A DNA stretch of 64,000 nucleotides from Streptococcus sanguinis (GTDB lineage: Bacteria; Bacillota; Bacilli; Lactobacillales; Streptococcaceae). The notes under the pieces were generated by a model that was not told where the DNA came from, made no database searches, and saw nothing but the letters and a program-made list of their open reading frames with translations. The translations under genes were made by a program, and so were the position numbers. The DNA lies in assembly GCF_019929225.1 (NCBI RefSeq), contig NZ_JAHZPA010000004.1, forward strand, positions 1 through 64,000. The letters run 5' to 3'. This document shows, one piece after another, positions 21,069 through 31,047 of the stretch; position 1 is the stretch's first letter; every line of letters starts with the position of its first letter.

Positions 21069-22520
21069 CTAGAAATCAAGTGAGTCAGCATGACCTGGTC
21101 CATTTCCGACGAAGTAGCCAGTCTTACAGTTGATACTGAAGAGGTAGGTGCCGTCTGGCTTGAAGAGGTTATAGTAGCCGTTTCCTTTAATAATATTGAC
21201 GCGTTCCAGAATATAGTTGTCTCCAGAAATGTAGCCGCGCTCACGAGAAGTTTGCAAAATCTTCTCCAGAACGCCAGGGTTGAATGTCCAAGCTGGATTG
21301 TTGACGTCATCAATAGCTGCTTGGTTATAAGGGACACGACTGAGGTCTCTCTGCAGATTTACTCCGTTGCTAGGAAGACCATAGCCAGAGTAAGAGCTGG
21401 AAGCCCCTGAACCAGATGCACTTGAACCGCCACTTGTACCTGCACCTGTACCTCCTTGATCAGTAGCAGGAGCCGGTGTTGGAATCTGTTGGCCGCGTCC
21501 TTGGGCAATCGCTGCTTTTAGAACTTCATCTAATTTAGCATTGCCACTTGATACATCTGAGAAGGTCGCATTGGTATTGGCCTTGGCTTCCTTGTTCAAG
21601 ACGCCGTCAGTGATTGCTCCGCCATCAAACTGTGAATTGACACTTTGGATAGCCGAAATCTGCTTGACCAAGGAATCATACTTGCTCTTAGCGGCATCAT
21701 AGTCTTTGCTGCCTTTTAGCTTTTCAAGTAAGGTTTTTAATTTTTCCAAGTCGCCGAATTTACTGTTTTTGACAGCTGTCTGATTGCTATCTGTGAAAAA
21801 TGCAGCATACTCATCATTAAAGGACTTCAGATCCTTGGCAGTATTATCAGAGCTAGAGGAAGACGAGCTCTTTTTGCTGGACTGCGATGTTGAAGAGTTT
21901 GAGCTTGTAACGGTCTTGTTACCCCAATTATGCCCCAGAGCAAAGTAAAGCCCCGTGCCCGCTACAGCAATCCCTAAAAGTCCTAAAACTGGATAAAGGA
22001 AAGCTTTTTTCTTGTAGAAAGGTGTCTTAGGAACCTGTAATTCCTTTTCATCAAGCGGTTCTGGAATAGGACCGTAAGATGTCTTTTGAACGGGAGTGGT
22101 AGGAACCGCATCTTCCTGCTCTGAGCGTTGACTGCGAGAACCTAAGGGATTTGGAGCTGCTTCTGGCTCACTCGCTGTCTCAGTGCTTGTCAACTGAGCT
22201 GTTGGAATCTCCTGTTCACTTTCAACCTCTTGCCGTCTTTCTTTGATGAAGTCGGTCAAATCAGAAGAGGCTTGCTCAGCCTGAGCCGCTTCCTGCTCCT
22301 GCAGCTTTCTGATTTTCTGGGTTTCAAATTTTCCTGCTTCGATTTCCTGACGGTGCTGCTTGATATACTTATCCAGCACATTGTCGCTTTCATTCACACC
22401 GGCTTCCAGCTCCTCTTTCTTACGAGTAGCTTGTCCGACTGTCATTTCCTTGGCCTCTTCAAAATCAAGGACAGACTCTTTCTTTTCTTCTTCCGGTGAG
22501 TAGTTTTCTTCTTTCGTCAC
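21069..22520 (-). CDS. mapZ: Mid-cell-anchored protein MapZ (division-site selector)
   Basis: The 483-residue bitopic protein has a long acidic/charged cytosolic region (1-170) and one transmembrane helix (about 173-195). A serine-rich linker, a helical extracellular domain (about 225-345), a flexible Gly/Ser linker and a C-terminal peptidoglycan-binding domain (about 395-483) follow. MapZ marks the cell equator and positions the FtsZ ring, and StkP phosphorylates its cytosolic part. Recognition rests on this architecture and the neighbourhood: methyltransferase, rnpB and gpsB in the same order as around pneumococcal mapZ. Confidence 0.9.
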   Translation of the reverse strand: MTKEENYSPEEEKKESVLDFEEAKEMTVGQATRKKEELEAGVNESDNVLDKYIKQHRQEIEAGKFETQKIRKLQEQEAAQAEQASSDLTDFIKERRQEVESEQEIPTAQLTSTETASEPEAAPNPLGSRSQRSEQEDAVPTTPVQKTSYGPIPEPLDEKELQVPKTPFYKKKAFLYPVLGLLGIAVAGTGLYFALGHNWGNKTVTSSNSSTSQSSKKSSSSSSSDNTAKDLKSFNDEYAAFFTDSNQTAVKNSKFGDLEKLKTLLEKLKGSKDYDAAKSKYDSLVKQISAIQSVNSQFDGGAITDGVLNKEAKANTNATFSDVSSGNAKLDEVLKAAIAQGRGQQIPTPAPATDQGGTGAGTSGGSSASGSGASSSYSGYGLPSNGVNLQRDLSRVPYNQAAIDDVNNPAWTFNPGVLEKILQTSRERGYISGDNYILERVNIIKGNGYYNLFKPDGTYLFSINCKTGYFVGNGPGHADSLDF

Positions 22521-22532
22521 GGCAAATCCTTT

Positions 22533-23687
22533 CTAATCTAACTGACGTTTGACCCGCTGGCCAAAATACTGATATAAATCAACTTTTAAAGTTCCATTAT
22601 AAAGTTTGCGTTTTTTATCGGCCTGACTGCCATATTTTCTTTCAAAAGCTTCATAGCTAGTCAGGATAAACTTGCTCCAGGTTTTGAGCGGAGCAAAGGT
22701 TTCTCCCATCTCCTGATAAAGACGAGTCACAGCCTCATCATCTAGGAGGCGCTCCCCGTATGGCGGATTAGAGATAATCACACCATTAATCTTATCTGTA
22801 TGCAAATCCTGCAGACGCATCTGCTTGAAGTGAATCTGCTCTGCTACTCCTGCTTGCTCAGCATTTTTTCGAGCTAGCTCTACCATACGGCCATCGATAT
22901 CTGAGCCGGAAATATCCAGCTGGATGGTCTGATCAATCTGACTGAGTGCAGTTGAGCGAGCCTGGGCTACCAGATCTTTATCCACCCAATTCCAGTCTTC
23001 AAAGGCAAAGGAACAATGGAGTCCCGGCGCCATCTTCATCCCGATCATAGCAGCCTCGATACAAAAAGTACCAGAACCGCAAGTCGGATCAATCAAAGGC
23101 TTATCTGGATACCAATTGGACAGAAGTAAAATGGCCGCTGCCATATTTTCCTTAATCGGTGCACCGCCTTTATCGACACGATAACCACGTTTGAAGAGGC
23201 TAGACCCTGTTGTATCAATCATGACCGTCGCTACATCTTTTAGAATAGAAACCTCTATCCTAAACTCAGCTCCATTTTCCTGCAGGGGCACCCCTTCCGG
23301 ACGTGCATAATGCTTCTGCAGCTTCTTGACAACTGCCTTTTTAGAAATAGCCTGAACACTAGGCTCATTGTGAAGTTTTGACTTGACACATTTGGCCTTG
23401 GAAATAGGAAATTTAGCTCCTAGCGGTATATAATTCTCCCAATCCAGAGCAAAAACTCCCTGAAAGAGCTCTTCAAAAGTCTTGGCTGGAAAACTGCCAA
23501 CTACAATCTTAATCCGATCGGCCGCGCGCAGCCAGAGATTGGTTTGAATAATGGTACTGACATCACCCTCGAAGCGAACCCGGCCATTTTCGACCTGACA
23601 ATCAAGTCCCAGCTCTCTGATTTCACGGCCGACGACAGCTTCTAGCCCTGCCGCTGCGGTCGCAATTAAATTAAATTTTTCTTTCAT
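22533..23687 (-). CDS. THUMP-domain 23S rRNA guanine N2-methyltransferase (RlmL/YpsC type)
   Basis: The 384-residue SAM-dependent RNA methyltransferase has a THUMP RNA-binding domain at about 45-160 and a Rossmann catalytic domain at about 165-380. The catalytic motif is ISNPPYGERL and SAM-binding segments are DPTCGSGTFCIEAA and GSDIDG. Relatives methylate 23S rRNA. The stop lies 12 bases before the mapZ start, so mapZ is likely co-transcribed. A long hairpin lies in its leader. Confidence 0.88.
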   Translation of the reverse strand: MKEKFNLIATAAAGLEAVVGREIRELGLDCQVENGRVRFEGDVSTIIQTNLWLRAADRIKIVVGSFPAKTFEELFQGVFALDWENYIPLGAKFPISKAKCVKSKLHNEPSVQAISKKAVVKKLQKHYARPEGVPLQENGAEFRIEVSILKDVATVMIDTTGSSLFKRGYRVDKGGAPIKENMAAAILLLSNWYPDKPLIDPTCGSGTFCIEAAMIGMKMAPGLHCSFAFEDWNWVDKDLVAQARSTALSQIDQTIQLDISGSDIDGRMVELARKNAEQAGVAEQIHFKQMRLQDLHTDKINGVIISNPPYGERLLDDEAVTRLYQEMGETFAPLKTWSKFILTSYEAFERKYGSQADKKRKLYNGTLKVDLYQYFGQRVKRQLD

Positions 23688-23721
23688 CTCGGCTTTTAAA
23701 TGGATTCCAATCTATACAAAC

Positions 23722-23785
23722 AAAGGGAGAGTGAGGAAAATCGATGTGACGAAATCACGATTTTTGTCTCACTCCCTTTTTAAAT
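23722..23785 (-). other. Long imperfect hairpin in the methyltransferase leader
   Basis: On the minus strand AAAGGGAG...AAAAATCG pairs with CGATTTT...CTCCCTTT around a loop with a second small pairing (GTGA/TCAC). A short T-rich stretch (TTTGTTTG) follows. It sits about 35 bases ahead of the methyltransferase start and downstream of a likely promoter (TATAAT near 23915), so it could be an attenuator or a leftover terminator. Confidence 0.5.
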
Positions 23786-23928
23786 TTTGGGCTGAGAAGG
23801 TTTCGCTGCCATTTATCAGCTAGCTCATTCCTTGAAATATCCATCAGACAAATGAAGCAACAGCTAGTTGAACTTGGCAGAGAATAGAGCGCTCAGCCAC
23901 TCTCTTGCTATTCTATTATAAAATTTAA

Positions 23929-23957
23929 AGAGGACAGGACTTGCCGTCCCAGCCTCA
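23929..23957 (-). terminator. Terminator of rnpB
   Basis: On the minus strand GAGGCTGGGAC and GTCCTGTCCTC form a stem followed by TTTAAATTTT. It begins a few bases after the RNase P RNA 3' end. Confidence 0.7.
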
Positions 23958-23960
23958 GCC

Positions 23961-24345
23961 TATATGCAATTTTCTGTAAGCCATGTTTTGTTCCGGAAAT
24001 GACTAGGTACCATTTCCTTCGATAATCATCTGTCTACTGTTTCCAGTCAGAGTGCTATGTTCGCTTCCACGCACTCCATGCCCCGACCAAAGTTTGGGTT
24101 GCTAGCTTGAGGGGTTTACCGCGTTCCACTTCTTCTGTTTCCAGAAGAACTACGTCACTGTGGCACTTTCAGACCTAATCAGACATATCCAAAGACTTAG
24201 CCTTTTCAGTCGCCGTAACGGAAAAATCCGTCCCTAGGCTTATTTCTTCGCCTAGCACAAACACTACCGGCATCACAGCCAGTGCTAGCATGGACTTTCC
24301 TCATGAAAATCTAAAATTTCCACGCGATTATCCAAAAATTGCACT
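23961..24345 (-). ncRNA. rnpB: RNase P RNA, Bacillus-type (class B)
   Basis: The complement begins GTGCAATTTTTGGATAATCGCG, here given in parts: GTGCAATTTTTGG and ATAATCGCG. It contains the universal GAGGAAAGTCCATGCTAGC block and ends ACAGAAAATTGCATAT. The ends pair to form helix P1. This is the catalytic RNA that matures tRNA 5' ends. The position between gpsB and the methyltransferase gene is conserved in streptococci. Ends are accurate to a few bases. Confidence 0.95.
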
Positions 24346-24361
24346 GTTCTAAAAAGAACCA

Positions 24362-24724
24362 TTATTCACGATCCAGAATTTGTTTCCCGAATACTTCCTT
24401 TTCAAGACGATTCAAGCGCTTCAAGATATCAAAATTAGTCGCAGAAGTCATCTGAGGGAAGCTTTCCACAGTCGACTGAGTCGCTTGTGTTGATTGGACA
24501 GGCTGAGTCGGCTGAACTGGTGCTTTTTCAACTGGCTTCGCAGCTAACTCTTCCTTGAGACGGCGATTTTCCTCACGCAACTCCTTTACCAAGGCTGCGT
24601 AAGTCTCATAATCCTTGATAATATCATCTAAAAACTCATCCACTTCGGACTTACTATAGCCGCGTACTTCGCGTTTAAAATCCTGATCAAAAATATCTTT
24701 TGCTGTAAAAATAATACTTGCCAT
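24362..24724 (-). CDS. gpsB: Cell-division regulator GpsB (DivIVA family)
   Basis: The 120-residue coiled-coil protein coordinates septal and peripheral wall synthesis and is needed for full StkP activity. The DivIVA-like lipid-binding N-terminus ([22 protein letters not shown]) spans residues 2-23, given here in the order seen, and a coiled coil covers about 25-70. A Gln/Thr/Pro linker and a C-terminal helix ([13 protein letters not shown]) follow. The ATG at 24724 is chosen over 24766 because it matches the family N-terminus and has GGAGAGA upstream. Confidence 0.95.
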   Translation of the reverse strand: MASIIFTAKDIFDQDFKREVRGYSKSEVDEFLDDIIKDYETYAALVKELREENRRLKEELAAKPVEKAPVQPTQPVQSTQATQSTVESFPQMTSATNFDILKRLNRLEKEVFGKQILDRE

Positions 24725-24795
24725 CTTCTCTCTCCAATCTAGTTTATCATATTCAATTATAAACAAAATGCCTAATAAAAATCAAGATTTATCAT

Positions 24796-25323
24796 CTAAT
24801 TTCCCGAAAAATTTTCGGCCACTTCATTCAGGTCATCAAATGTTAATTTTTTGATAAAATATTGTTCTTGTTTTTTCATTTCTTGGTAAAGATATTTCAG
24901 TTTTGTCTCCTGTTCTTCATCATAAAAGAGGTAGGCTCCGTCTGTATTTTGAATGACGAATTGATTGTAATCACGAAACTGACTAGGATTTTGGTAGGTC
25001 GGATAAGCATACTTGACGAAATCGGTTTGCTTAAAAGCAGCTAATTTTGCCTGATTGGCTTCGTTCCAATTTTCACCTTGATTCTCAAAGAGAAAGATGG
25101 TTGCCGTCTGAAATTCATAGTCTTTTTTCAATTCATTAGCTAAATCCAAAACCCAAGACTCGAAGCCCAGATTGCCCATAAAAACCAGCCAATCTACTCC
25201 ATCTTCCAAAAAACGGATTAAGTCCCTCTTAGCAGCTTCTTTTATAATTTTTATTCTCATATCTTTTTCCGTTGAAATGCCGATTTCAGAGGCTTTGTAG
25301 CCTGTTATTAATAGACTGGTCAT
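24796..25323 (-). CDS. ypsA: YpsA (DUF1273, SLOG superfamily)
   Basis: The 175-residue protein has an N-terminal Rossmann-like SLOG fold typical of nucleotide-derivative-binding proteins ([11 protein letters not shown] at residues 6-16, [15 protein letters not shown] at about 48-62). In Bacillus and Staphylococcus YpsA influences cell division, in line with its place next to gpsB; the ligand is unknown. It diverges from recU across 67 bases. Confidence 0.88.
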   Translation of the reverse strand: MTSLLITGYKASEIGISTEKDMRIKIIKEAAKRDLIRFLEDGVDWLVFMGNLGFESWVLDLANELKKDYEFQTATIFLFENQGENWNEANQAKLAAFKQTDFVKYAYPTYQNPSQFRDYNQFVIQNTDGAYLFYDEEQETKLKYLYQEMKKQEQYFIKKLTFDDLNEVAENFSGN

Positions 25324-25390
25324 TTATTCTCCCTTAAAAAAGTTTTTTGTGGTATAATAGAGTGATGCTATTGTACCAATAAGGAGTTTT

Positions 25391-25993
25391 ATGGTCAACT
25401 ATCCGCATAAGCTAAAGGCTAAAAGCAGTATCAACAGGCCTGTTCCCGGCATTGTTAACTTTGCCAATCGTGGGATGTCTTTTGAAAAGATGATCAACGA
25501 ATCCAACAGCTACTATCTAAGCAGAGGACTCGCTGTCATCCATAAAAAGCCCACCCCCATTCAGATTGTCAAGGTTGATTATCCGCAACGTAGTCGAGCC
25601 AAGATTGTAGAGGCTTATTTTCGGCAAGCTTCCACAACAGACTATTCTGGTGTCTACAAGGGCCATTATATTGACTTTGAAGCCAAGGAAACCCGACAGA
25701 AAAAATCGATGCCCATGAAAAATTTTCATTCGCATCAGATTGAGCATATGGAGGCAGTCCTTGAGCAAAAGGGCATCTGTTTTGTCTTACTGCATTTTTC
25801 CAGCTTAAGGGAGACTTACCTACTTCCCGCTTCTTATTTAATTGAGTTTTACAAGATCGACAAGGGAGGGAAGTCCATGCCTCTAACTTACATCCGAGAG
25901 CATGGTTATCCGATTGAAATGCAGCAACTTCCCAGCATTCCTTATCTTGAAATTATCGAACAAAAACTACTAGGTGGTATTATAAATGAATAA
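25391..25993 (+). CDS. recU: Holliday junction resolvase RecU
   Basis: The 200-residue PD-(D/E)XK endonuclease cuts four-way junctions in recombination and chromosome segregation. Motifs include [14 protein letters not shown] at about 26-39, then [18 protein letters not shown] (catalytic Asp, Glu-x-Lys, about 95-112) and FHSHQIEHM. The end overlaps pbp1a by 8 bases, the usual recU-pbp1a operon of Firmicutes. Confidence 0.97.
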   Translation: MVNYPHKLKAKSSINRPVPGIVNFANRGMSFEKMINESNSYYLSRGLAVIHKKPTPIQIVKVDYPQRSRAKIVEAYFRQASTTDYSGVYKGHYIDFEAKETRQKKSMPMKNFHSHQIEHMEAVLEQKGICFVLLHFSSLRETYLLPASYLIEFYKIDKGGKSMPLTYIREHGYPIEMQQLPSIPYLEIIEQKLLGGIINE

Positions 25994-28124
25994 ACAAACT
26001 CTTATGCAGGCTTTGAAATATCTTGCAAGTGCACTTATAACCCTGCTTATGATTGGATTCGTGATTGGCTGTTTGGTATTTACCTACTATGCTGTCAAGG
26101 CTCCTAAGCTTTCTGAAAAAGACCTAATCGCGACCACATCCAGTAAGATTTTTGACAGCAATAACAATTTGATTGCAGACCTAGGCGCTGAAAAGCGGGT
26201 CAATGCTGAAACAAGTGAAATTCCTACGGATTTGGTCAACGCCATTGTCGCCATTGAAGACCATCGCTTCTTCAATCACCGCGGGGTAGACTTTATTCGG
26301 ATTGCAGGTGCCCTTGTTAGCAACATCCGCGGAGGTCGCCAAGGGGGATCAACTCTGACCCAGCAATTGATTAAGCTGTCCTATTTCTCAACCTCTTCTT
26401 CAGATGCGACTCTTTCACGTAAAATCCAAGAAGCTTGGCTGGCCGCTCAGCTTGAGCGTAAAGCAACCAAGCAGCAAATCTTAACCTATTATGTCAACAA
26501 GGTCTACATGTCTAACAGTAACTACGGTATGCAGACAGCAGCCCGAAGCTACTATGGCAAGGACCTAAAAGACTTGAGCTTACACCAAACAGCTCTACTG
26601 GCAGGTATGCCTCAGGCTCCTAACCAATATGACCCTTACACTCACCCAGAGGCTGCGACCAACCGTCGTAATCTGGTACTTCGTGAGATGCATGATCTCA
26701 AGTACATCACAGATGAGCAGTATGAGCAAGCTAAGAATACTCCTGTAACCGATGGACTTCAAAGCTTGAAAGCTTCCACTAGCTATCCTGCTTACATGGA
26801 TAATTATCTTAAGGAAGTAATTGAACAAGTAGAAGAAGAGACTGGCTACAATGTCCTGACAACTGGTATGGAAGTCTATACAAATGTCAACACTGATGCC
26901 CAAAAGAAACTCTGGGATATTTACAACACAGGAGACTATGTAGCTTATCCAGATGACGAAATGCAGGTTGCGTCCACTGTTATGGATGTGCAAACTGGTA
27001 AAGTCATTGCCCAGCTCGGTTCTCGTAACCAATCTACCAACGTATCCTTTGGTACCAACCAAGCTGTTGAAACCAACCGTGATTTCGGTTCAACAATGAA
27101 GCCAATCACCGATTATGCTCCAGCTCTGGAAAATGAAGTCTATACTTCAACAGCTGCTCCTATCACGGATGCTCCATATAACTTCCCGTATTCCAGCACA
27201 CCAGTCTACAACTGGGATAAGAAATACTATGGCGGAATGACGATTCAATACGCTATTCAGGAATCCCGTAACGTTCCTGCCGTTAAAACGCTGGAAGCCG
27301 TTGGCTTGGATGAGTCCCTCAAGTTCCTAAATCGTATTGGGATTAACTATCCTGAAATGTTCTATGTTAATGCCTTTTCAAGTAACACCAGCAAATCCGG
27401 CAATGAGTACGGAGCCAGCAGTGAAAAAATGGCTGCTGCCTATGCTGCTTTTGCCAATGGTGGTACTTACTACAAGCCTCAGTATGTCAATCGTGTCGTC
27501 TTCAGTGACGGAACGGAGAAGGCCTTCTCCAACAATGGTACTAAGGCTATGAAGGAAACAACAGCCTACATGATGACCGATATGATGAAAACAGTCTTGC
27601 AGTCTGGTACAGGTACAAATGCTGCTATTTCTGGTGTTTATCAGGCCGGTAAGACCGGTACCTCCAACTATGCTGATGATGAATTAGCTAAGCTGACCAA
27701 GCCTTACTACTACTCTAGCATTGTCACACCAGACGAACTCTTCGTTGGTTACACGCCTAAGTATTCCATGGCTGTTTGGACCGGCTACTCTAACCGCCTG
27801 ACACCAATTCTTGATGATGGGGTTAAGGTTGCAACAGATGTCTACCGCGAAATGATGCTTTACCTAGCTCAAGATGGCTCTGCCTCAGAAGATTGGGAAA
27901 TGCCAGATGGTCTCTACCGCAGTGGCTCTTATGTCTACCTCAACAGTGGTACTGGCTATAACCGTTACTACAATAACCAGCAGTACTATAACTATTCTAG
28001 CTATAGCAGTTACAGTACAGAAGCTAGCTCTGACACATCAGCTTCCAGTGAGCATTCTGGTGATTCAAACAATAGCTCTTCTAACCACAGCGACTCATCT
28101 TCCGGTAACGGTGGAGATGACTAG
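25986..28124 (+). CDS. pbp1a: Penicillin-binding protein 1A
   Basis: The 712-residue class A PBP both polymerises lipid II glycan strands and cross-links them. It has a short cytosolic N-terminus, a transmembrane helix (about 13-35), and a glycosyltransferase domain at about 60-230 ([12 protein letters not shown] and GGSTLTQQL). The transpeptidase domain (about 300-640) has STMK, SRN and KTGTS as its three active-site motifs. The Tyr/Ser/Asn-rich tail is low complexity, as in related streptococci. Translation is coupled to recU. Confidence 0.97.
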   Translation: MNKQTLMQALKYLASALITLLMIGFVIGCLVFTYYAVKAPKLSEKDLIATTSSKIFDSNNNLIADLGAEKRVNAETSEIPTDLVNAIVAIEDHRFFNHRGVDFIRIAGALVSNIRGGRQGGSTLTQQLIKLSYFSTSSSDATLSRKIQEAWLAAQLERKATKQQILTYYVNKVYMSNSNYGMQTAARSYYGKDLKDLSLHQTALLAGMPQAPNQYDPYTHPEAATNRRNLVLREMHDLKYITDEQYEQAKNTPVTDGLQSLKASTSYPAYMDNYLKEVIEQVEEETGYNVLTTGMEVYTNVNTDAQKKLWDIYNTGDYVAYPDDEMQVASTVMDVQTGKVIAQLGSRNQSTNVSFGTNQAVETNRDFGSTMKPITDYAPALENEVYTSTAAPITDAPYNFPYSSTPVYNWDKKYYGGMTIQYAIQESRNVPAVKTLEAVGLDESLKFLNRIGINYPEMFYVNAFSSNTSKSGNEYGASSEKMAAAYAAFANGGTYYKPQYVNRVVFSDGTEKAFSNNGTKAMKETTAYMMTDMMKTVLQSGTGTNAAISGVYQAGKTGTSNYADDELAKLTKPYYYSSIVTPDELFVGYTPKYSMAVWTGYSNRLTPILDDGVKVATDVYREMMLYLAQDGSASEDWEMPDGLYRSGSYVYLNSGTGYNRYYNNQQYYNYSSYSSYSTEASSDTSASSEHSGDSNNSSSNHSDSSSGNGGDD

Positions 28125-28149
28125 AGTGACGAAGATTAGAACACAAATT

Positions 28150-28182
28150 AAAAGAGTAAGAATGAAAAATTCTTACTCTTTT
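28150..28182. terminator. Bidirectional terminator between pbp1a and pepC
   Basis: AAAAGAGTAAGAA / TTCTTACTCTTTT with a 7-base loop lies between the convergent genes, with A and T runs on the arms. Confidence 0.85.
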
Positions 28183-28201
28183 CTTATTCTCTCATCAAAG
28201 C

Positions 28202-29536
28202 TTACTTTGCCAAAGCTCCCATGGGATCCCACGGAGCTAGGACAAGAGGCTCTGCTTCATAAGCAGCTAATTCTGCAGATGTCAGAAACTCCTTTCGAAC
28301 GACGATTTGATAGGTATATTCGTCCATCCAAGCGTCACTGGCTACAAAGTAACCCTTATTACCAACCTTTTCGCCCCAGGAGTTTTCGACCTTCCATTTC
28401 TTAGCTTTACCATTTTCATCCAAGTCCACCCCTGTCAAGACCATGGCGTGGGTCATAAGGCTTTCGCTATAGTCCAAGCGGCCAGCCTTGTCCTGAGTCA
28501 GTCGAATATCCATGCTGGCAGTGAAATCGTGCATCCCCTCAGCCATAATACCCGCCTTGCGATTGCTAGACTGACCTACATCCGAGCCAAACCAAACGGT
28601 CTCGCCAGATTGCATTTGAGCGATAGCCAGCCCTTTTAGTCGATCCATTTCAACATTTAAATAACGGACTGGCTTACTGCCAACGACATTGCCCAACATC
28701 TCAACTGTATAGGACCGACCATAAGGCTTGTCAGCAGTCGGTGCATTGATAATAGAGACATAGTCAGCTAGCTTGAGATCGACATATTTTTGATAGAAAG
28801 TCAGAGGTGTCAATCCGCTCTCACTGTGGAAATGATTGTCTTTATCGCGATAAGAAAAGTCAAACTGGCGAGGCGGCAAGCCTAAATTCATAGCTAGGAA
28901 GTTAAAGACTTCTTGTAGGAGTTCTTCTTTCTTGGCCTGAAGTTCTGACGAGTTTGCACCCTCTGCCACTAATTCTCGCAAAATCTGCGCATCCTGACGC
29001 AGGAGTTTATTAAGAATCTGATTGAGCTCACGGCTATTGCTGGATGAGATAGACTCTGGATAGACCGACTTAGGCACGACGCCGTATTTCTCAAAAAGCG
29101 CCACGACCATATCCCATTGACCGCCATCCTGTTGAGGCGTGTCTAAGAGAAACTTAACCTTGCGGCTGGTCAATTCTTGGTCAGCTGTCGCCAGCACCTG
29201 CTCCAAGAACCAGTTGGATTTTTCATATTTATCCCAAAAGAAGGTATGGGCTTGAGATAGCTCAAAATCCTCCAGTTGGAAACCAGCAATCATCTTGTGG
29301 CGGAAAGTATTAAGAGCTGCAAACATCCAACAGCGCCCTGAAGCTTTCTGGTCACTAACCTTGTCCTTAGTGAGATCCAGTGAAAAGACAGGTGTGTTTT
29401 CCACAGCACTGCTTCGCTTCTCCAAGGATGTCAAGAGACCATTGTGACTGATGGCATTTTCCATCGCTGCATACTTGGAATTGGCCTCATAAGCAGCATA
29501 CAGCTTATCTGTAAAATTTTGTTCTAACGATTGCAT
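28202..29536 (-). CDS. pepC: Aminopeptidase C (bleomycin hydrolase family)
   Basis: The 444-residue cytosolic cysteine peptidase (family C1B) removes N-terminal residues from peptides. The catalytic triad is visible as Cys in SGRCWMFAALN (near 70), His in LMTHAMVLTG (near 360) and Asn in WKVENSWGEK. The ATG at 29536 is chosen because AAGGAGG precedes it and it matches the family start (MQSLEQNFTDKLY); an in-frame ATG at 29560 lacks this. Confidence 0.97.
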   Translation of the reverse strand: MQSLEQNFTDKLYAAYEANSKYAAMENAISHNGLLTSLEKRSSAVENTPVFSLDLTKDKVSDQKASGRCWMFAALNTFRHKMIAGFQLEDFELSQAHTFFWDKYEKSNWFLEQVLATADQELTSRKVKFLLDTPQQDGGQWDMVVALFEKYGVVPKSVYPESISSSNSRELNQILNKLLRQDAQILRELVAEGANSSELQAKKEELLQEVFNFLAMNLGLPPRQFDFSYRDKDNHFHSESGLTPLTFYQKYVDLKLADYVSIINAPTADKPYGRSYTVEMLGNVVGSKPVRYLNVEMDRLKGLAIAQMQSGETVWFGSDVGQSSNRKAGIMAEGMHDFTASMDIRLTQDKAGRLDYSESLMTHAMVLTGVDLDENGKAKKWKVENSWGEKVGNKGYFVASDAWMDEYTYQIVVRKEFLTSAELAAYEAEPLVLAPWDPMGALAK

Positions 29537-29592
29537 AGAATCCTCCTTGTCATTATACATCTATTATAGAACTTTAAAAAAGGAGTGCAAGT

Positions 29593-29625
29593 AAAAAGGC
29601 TGGACAAAAGAGTCCTAGCCTTTTT
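29593..29625 (-). terminator. Terminator overlapping the 3' end of the acetyltransferase gene
   Basis: The stem AAAAAGGCT..GGAC / GTCC..AGCCTTTTT on the minus strand begins inside the last codons of the acetyltransferase gene and includes its stop codon, followed by a T-rich tract. Confidence 0.75.
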
Positions 29626-30175
29626 CTAAATCGGATTTTAGGATTCCATAGACAGAAAAATCTTTGACTAGTCCTTTATGAAATACAGCCTGACGGAAAG
29701 TGCCTTCGTAGCTCATTCCAGCTTTAGCCATAACACGTCCCGAAGCTGGATTGGCTGTTACAAATCTTGCTGTGACACGATTGAATCCTGCGTCTTGCAA
29801 GAGGTAGTTTAAAACAGCTTTCAAAGCTTCTGTCATCAGCCCCTGCCCCCAATAGTCTTTACTTAAAATATAACCGACCTCGCAAGCATTGACCGTATCA
29901 TCTCTATCCACCACACTGATATCACCAAGCACTTGTTCAGGATTTTCTTTCAGGCAGATGGCCCACTTGTAAAAATCCATGTTTTGATAATTCTCAACCC
30001 AGCGAGCAATAGACTGTTGGGTGACTTCAGGACTCTCGTGAGCATCCCAGGTCACATGCAGCAAATTATCTGGACGAGAAGCCCAGTTGTCATACATAGC
30101 TTGAGCATCCGATTCCAGAAAAGGTCTTAGTAAAAGACATTTGGTTTCAATGGACTGTGTACCTATCTTTTTCAT
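29615..30175 (-). CDS. GNAT-family N-acetyltransferase (RimJ/RimL-like)
   Basis: The 186-residue protein has the RimJ/RimL layout: TKCLLLRPFLESDAQAMYDNW at the start, the YILSKDYWGQGLMTEAL acetyl-CoA loop (about 108-124) and RVTARFVTANPASGRVMAKAGM near 138-158 (last two quoted in pieces of the whole). Such enzymes acetylate protein N-termini or small amines; the substrate cannot be told. It is transcribed from its own promoter between pepC and nadE. Confidence 0.85.
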   Translation of the reverse strand: MKKIGTQSIETKCLLLRPFLESDAQAMYDNWASRPDNLLHVTWDAHESPEVTQQSIARWVENYQNMDFYKWAICLKENPEQVLGDISVVDRDDTVNACEVGYILSKDYWGQGLMTEALKAVLNYLLQDAGFNRVTARFVTANPASGRVMAKAGMSYEGTFRQAVFHKGLVKDFSVYGILKSDLEKG

Positions 30176-30222
30176 AGCTTCCTCATTTCTTGGCTCGGAC
30201 TAAAAAGATTCGATAGAGATTT

Positions 30223-31047
30223 TCACTTCCAAAATTCATCAAAAACTGTAATCGGCAAATGCCGTTTGTGCTGGCCTTTATGCCACCAAGATTCGATAGT
30301 TTCTTGGGCTTGGGCTGAAACGGACTTACCTTCGAGGTAGTCGTCAATTTCATTGTAAGTCACGCCCAGAGCGACTTCATCCGCAATCCCAGGCTTTTCT
30401 TCTTCCAAGTCAGCCGTCGGCACCTTTTCATAGAGGGCCGGATCAGCTCCTAAAGCGGCCAAAAGCTGCTTGCCTTGACGTTTATTAAGACGGTAAAGTG
30501 GTAAGATATCTGCTCCGCCATCCCCAAACTTGGTGAAAAAGGCGGTGACATTTTCTGCTGCGTGATCGGTCCCAATGACAGCCCCGCTGTACGAACCAGC
30601 CAAAGCATACTGGGCAATCATACGGCTACGGGCCTTGATATTGCCCTTGTTAAAATCAGAGACTTTGGCACCCGTTGCCTCTACAGCCTTTGTCATGGCA
30701 TCAGCAGATTCCTTGATATTGACTGTCAGACTGACATCAGGCTGGATAAAAGCCAGAGCTTTTTGCGCATCATCTTCATCTGCCTGAACACCATAAGGCA
30801 GGCGAACGGCAATAAAGCGGTAGCTATCATCCCCAGTCTCAGCCCGCATTTCCTCTACAGCTAGCTGGGCCAAACGGCCAGCCAAGGTCGAATCCTGACC
30901 ACCAGAAATTCCCAAAACATAACTTTTCAAAAAAGGGTGCTTCCTCAGATAGGCCTTGAGAAAGTCCACCGATTTGCGGATTTCTTCCTCCGGGTCAATG
31001 ATTGGTTTGACGCCCAGTTGAGCGATGATTTCCTCTTGTAGACTCAT
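30223..31047 (-). CDS. nadE: Ammonia-dependent NAD synthetase
   Basis: The 274-residue enzyme converts nicotinate adenine dinucleotide to NAD with ATP and ammonia. The pyrophosphatase P-loop is [16 protein letters not shown] (about 45-60), and [20 protein letters not shown] lines the active site. No glutaminase domain is present, so ammonia is the nitrogen donor. The start overlaps the pncB stop by 4 bases, giving a two-gene NAD salvage operon. Confidence 0.97.
   Translation of the reverse strand: MSLQEEIIAQLGVKPIIDPEEEIRKSVDFLKAYLRKHPFLKSYVLGISGGQDSTLAGRLAQLAVEEMRAETGDDSYRFIAVRLPYGVQADEDDAQKALAFIQPDVSLTVNIKESADAMTKAVEATGAKVSDFNKGNIKARSRMIAQYALAGSYSGAVIGTDHAAENVTAFFTKFGDGGADILPLYRLNKRQGKQLLAALGADPALYEKVPTADLEEEKPGIADEVALGVTYNEIDDYLEGKSVSAQAQETIESWWHKGQHKRHLPITVFDEFWK

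Noticed and set aside
27874..28404. 176-codon plus-strand ORF overlapping the end of pbp1a
   Set aside because: It is a shadow frame of the Tyr/Ser-rich pbp1a tail and runs through the terminator into antisense pepC; no ribosome-binding site.
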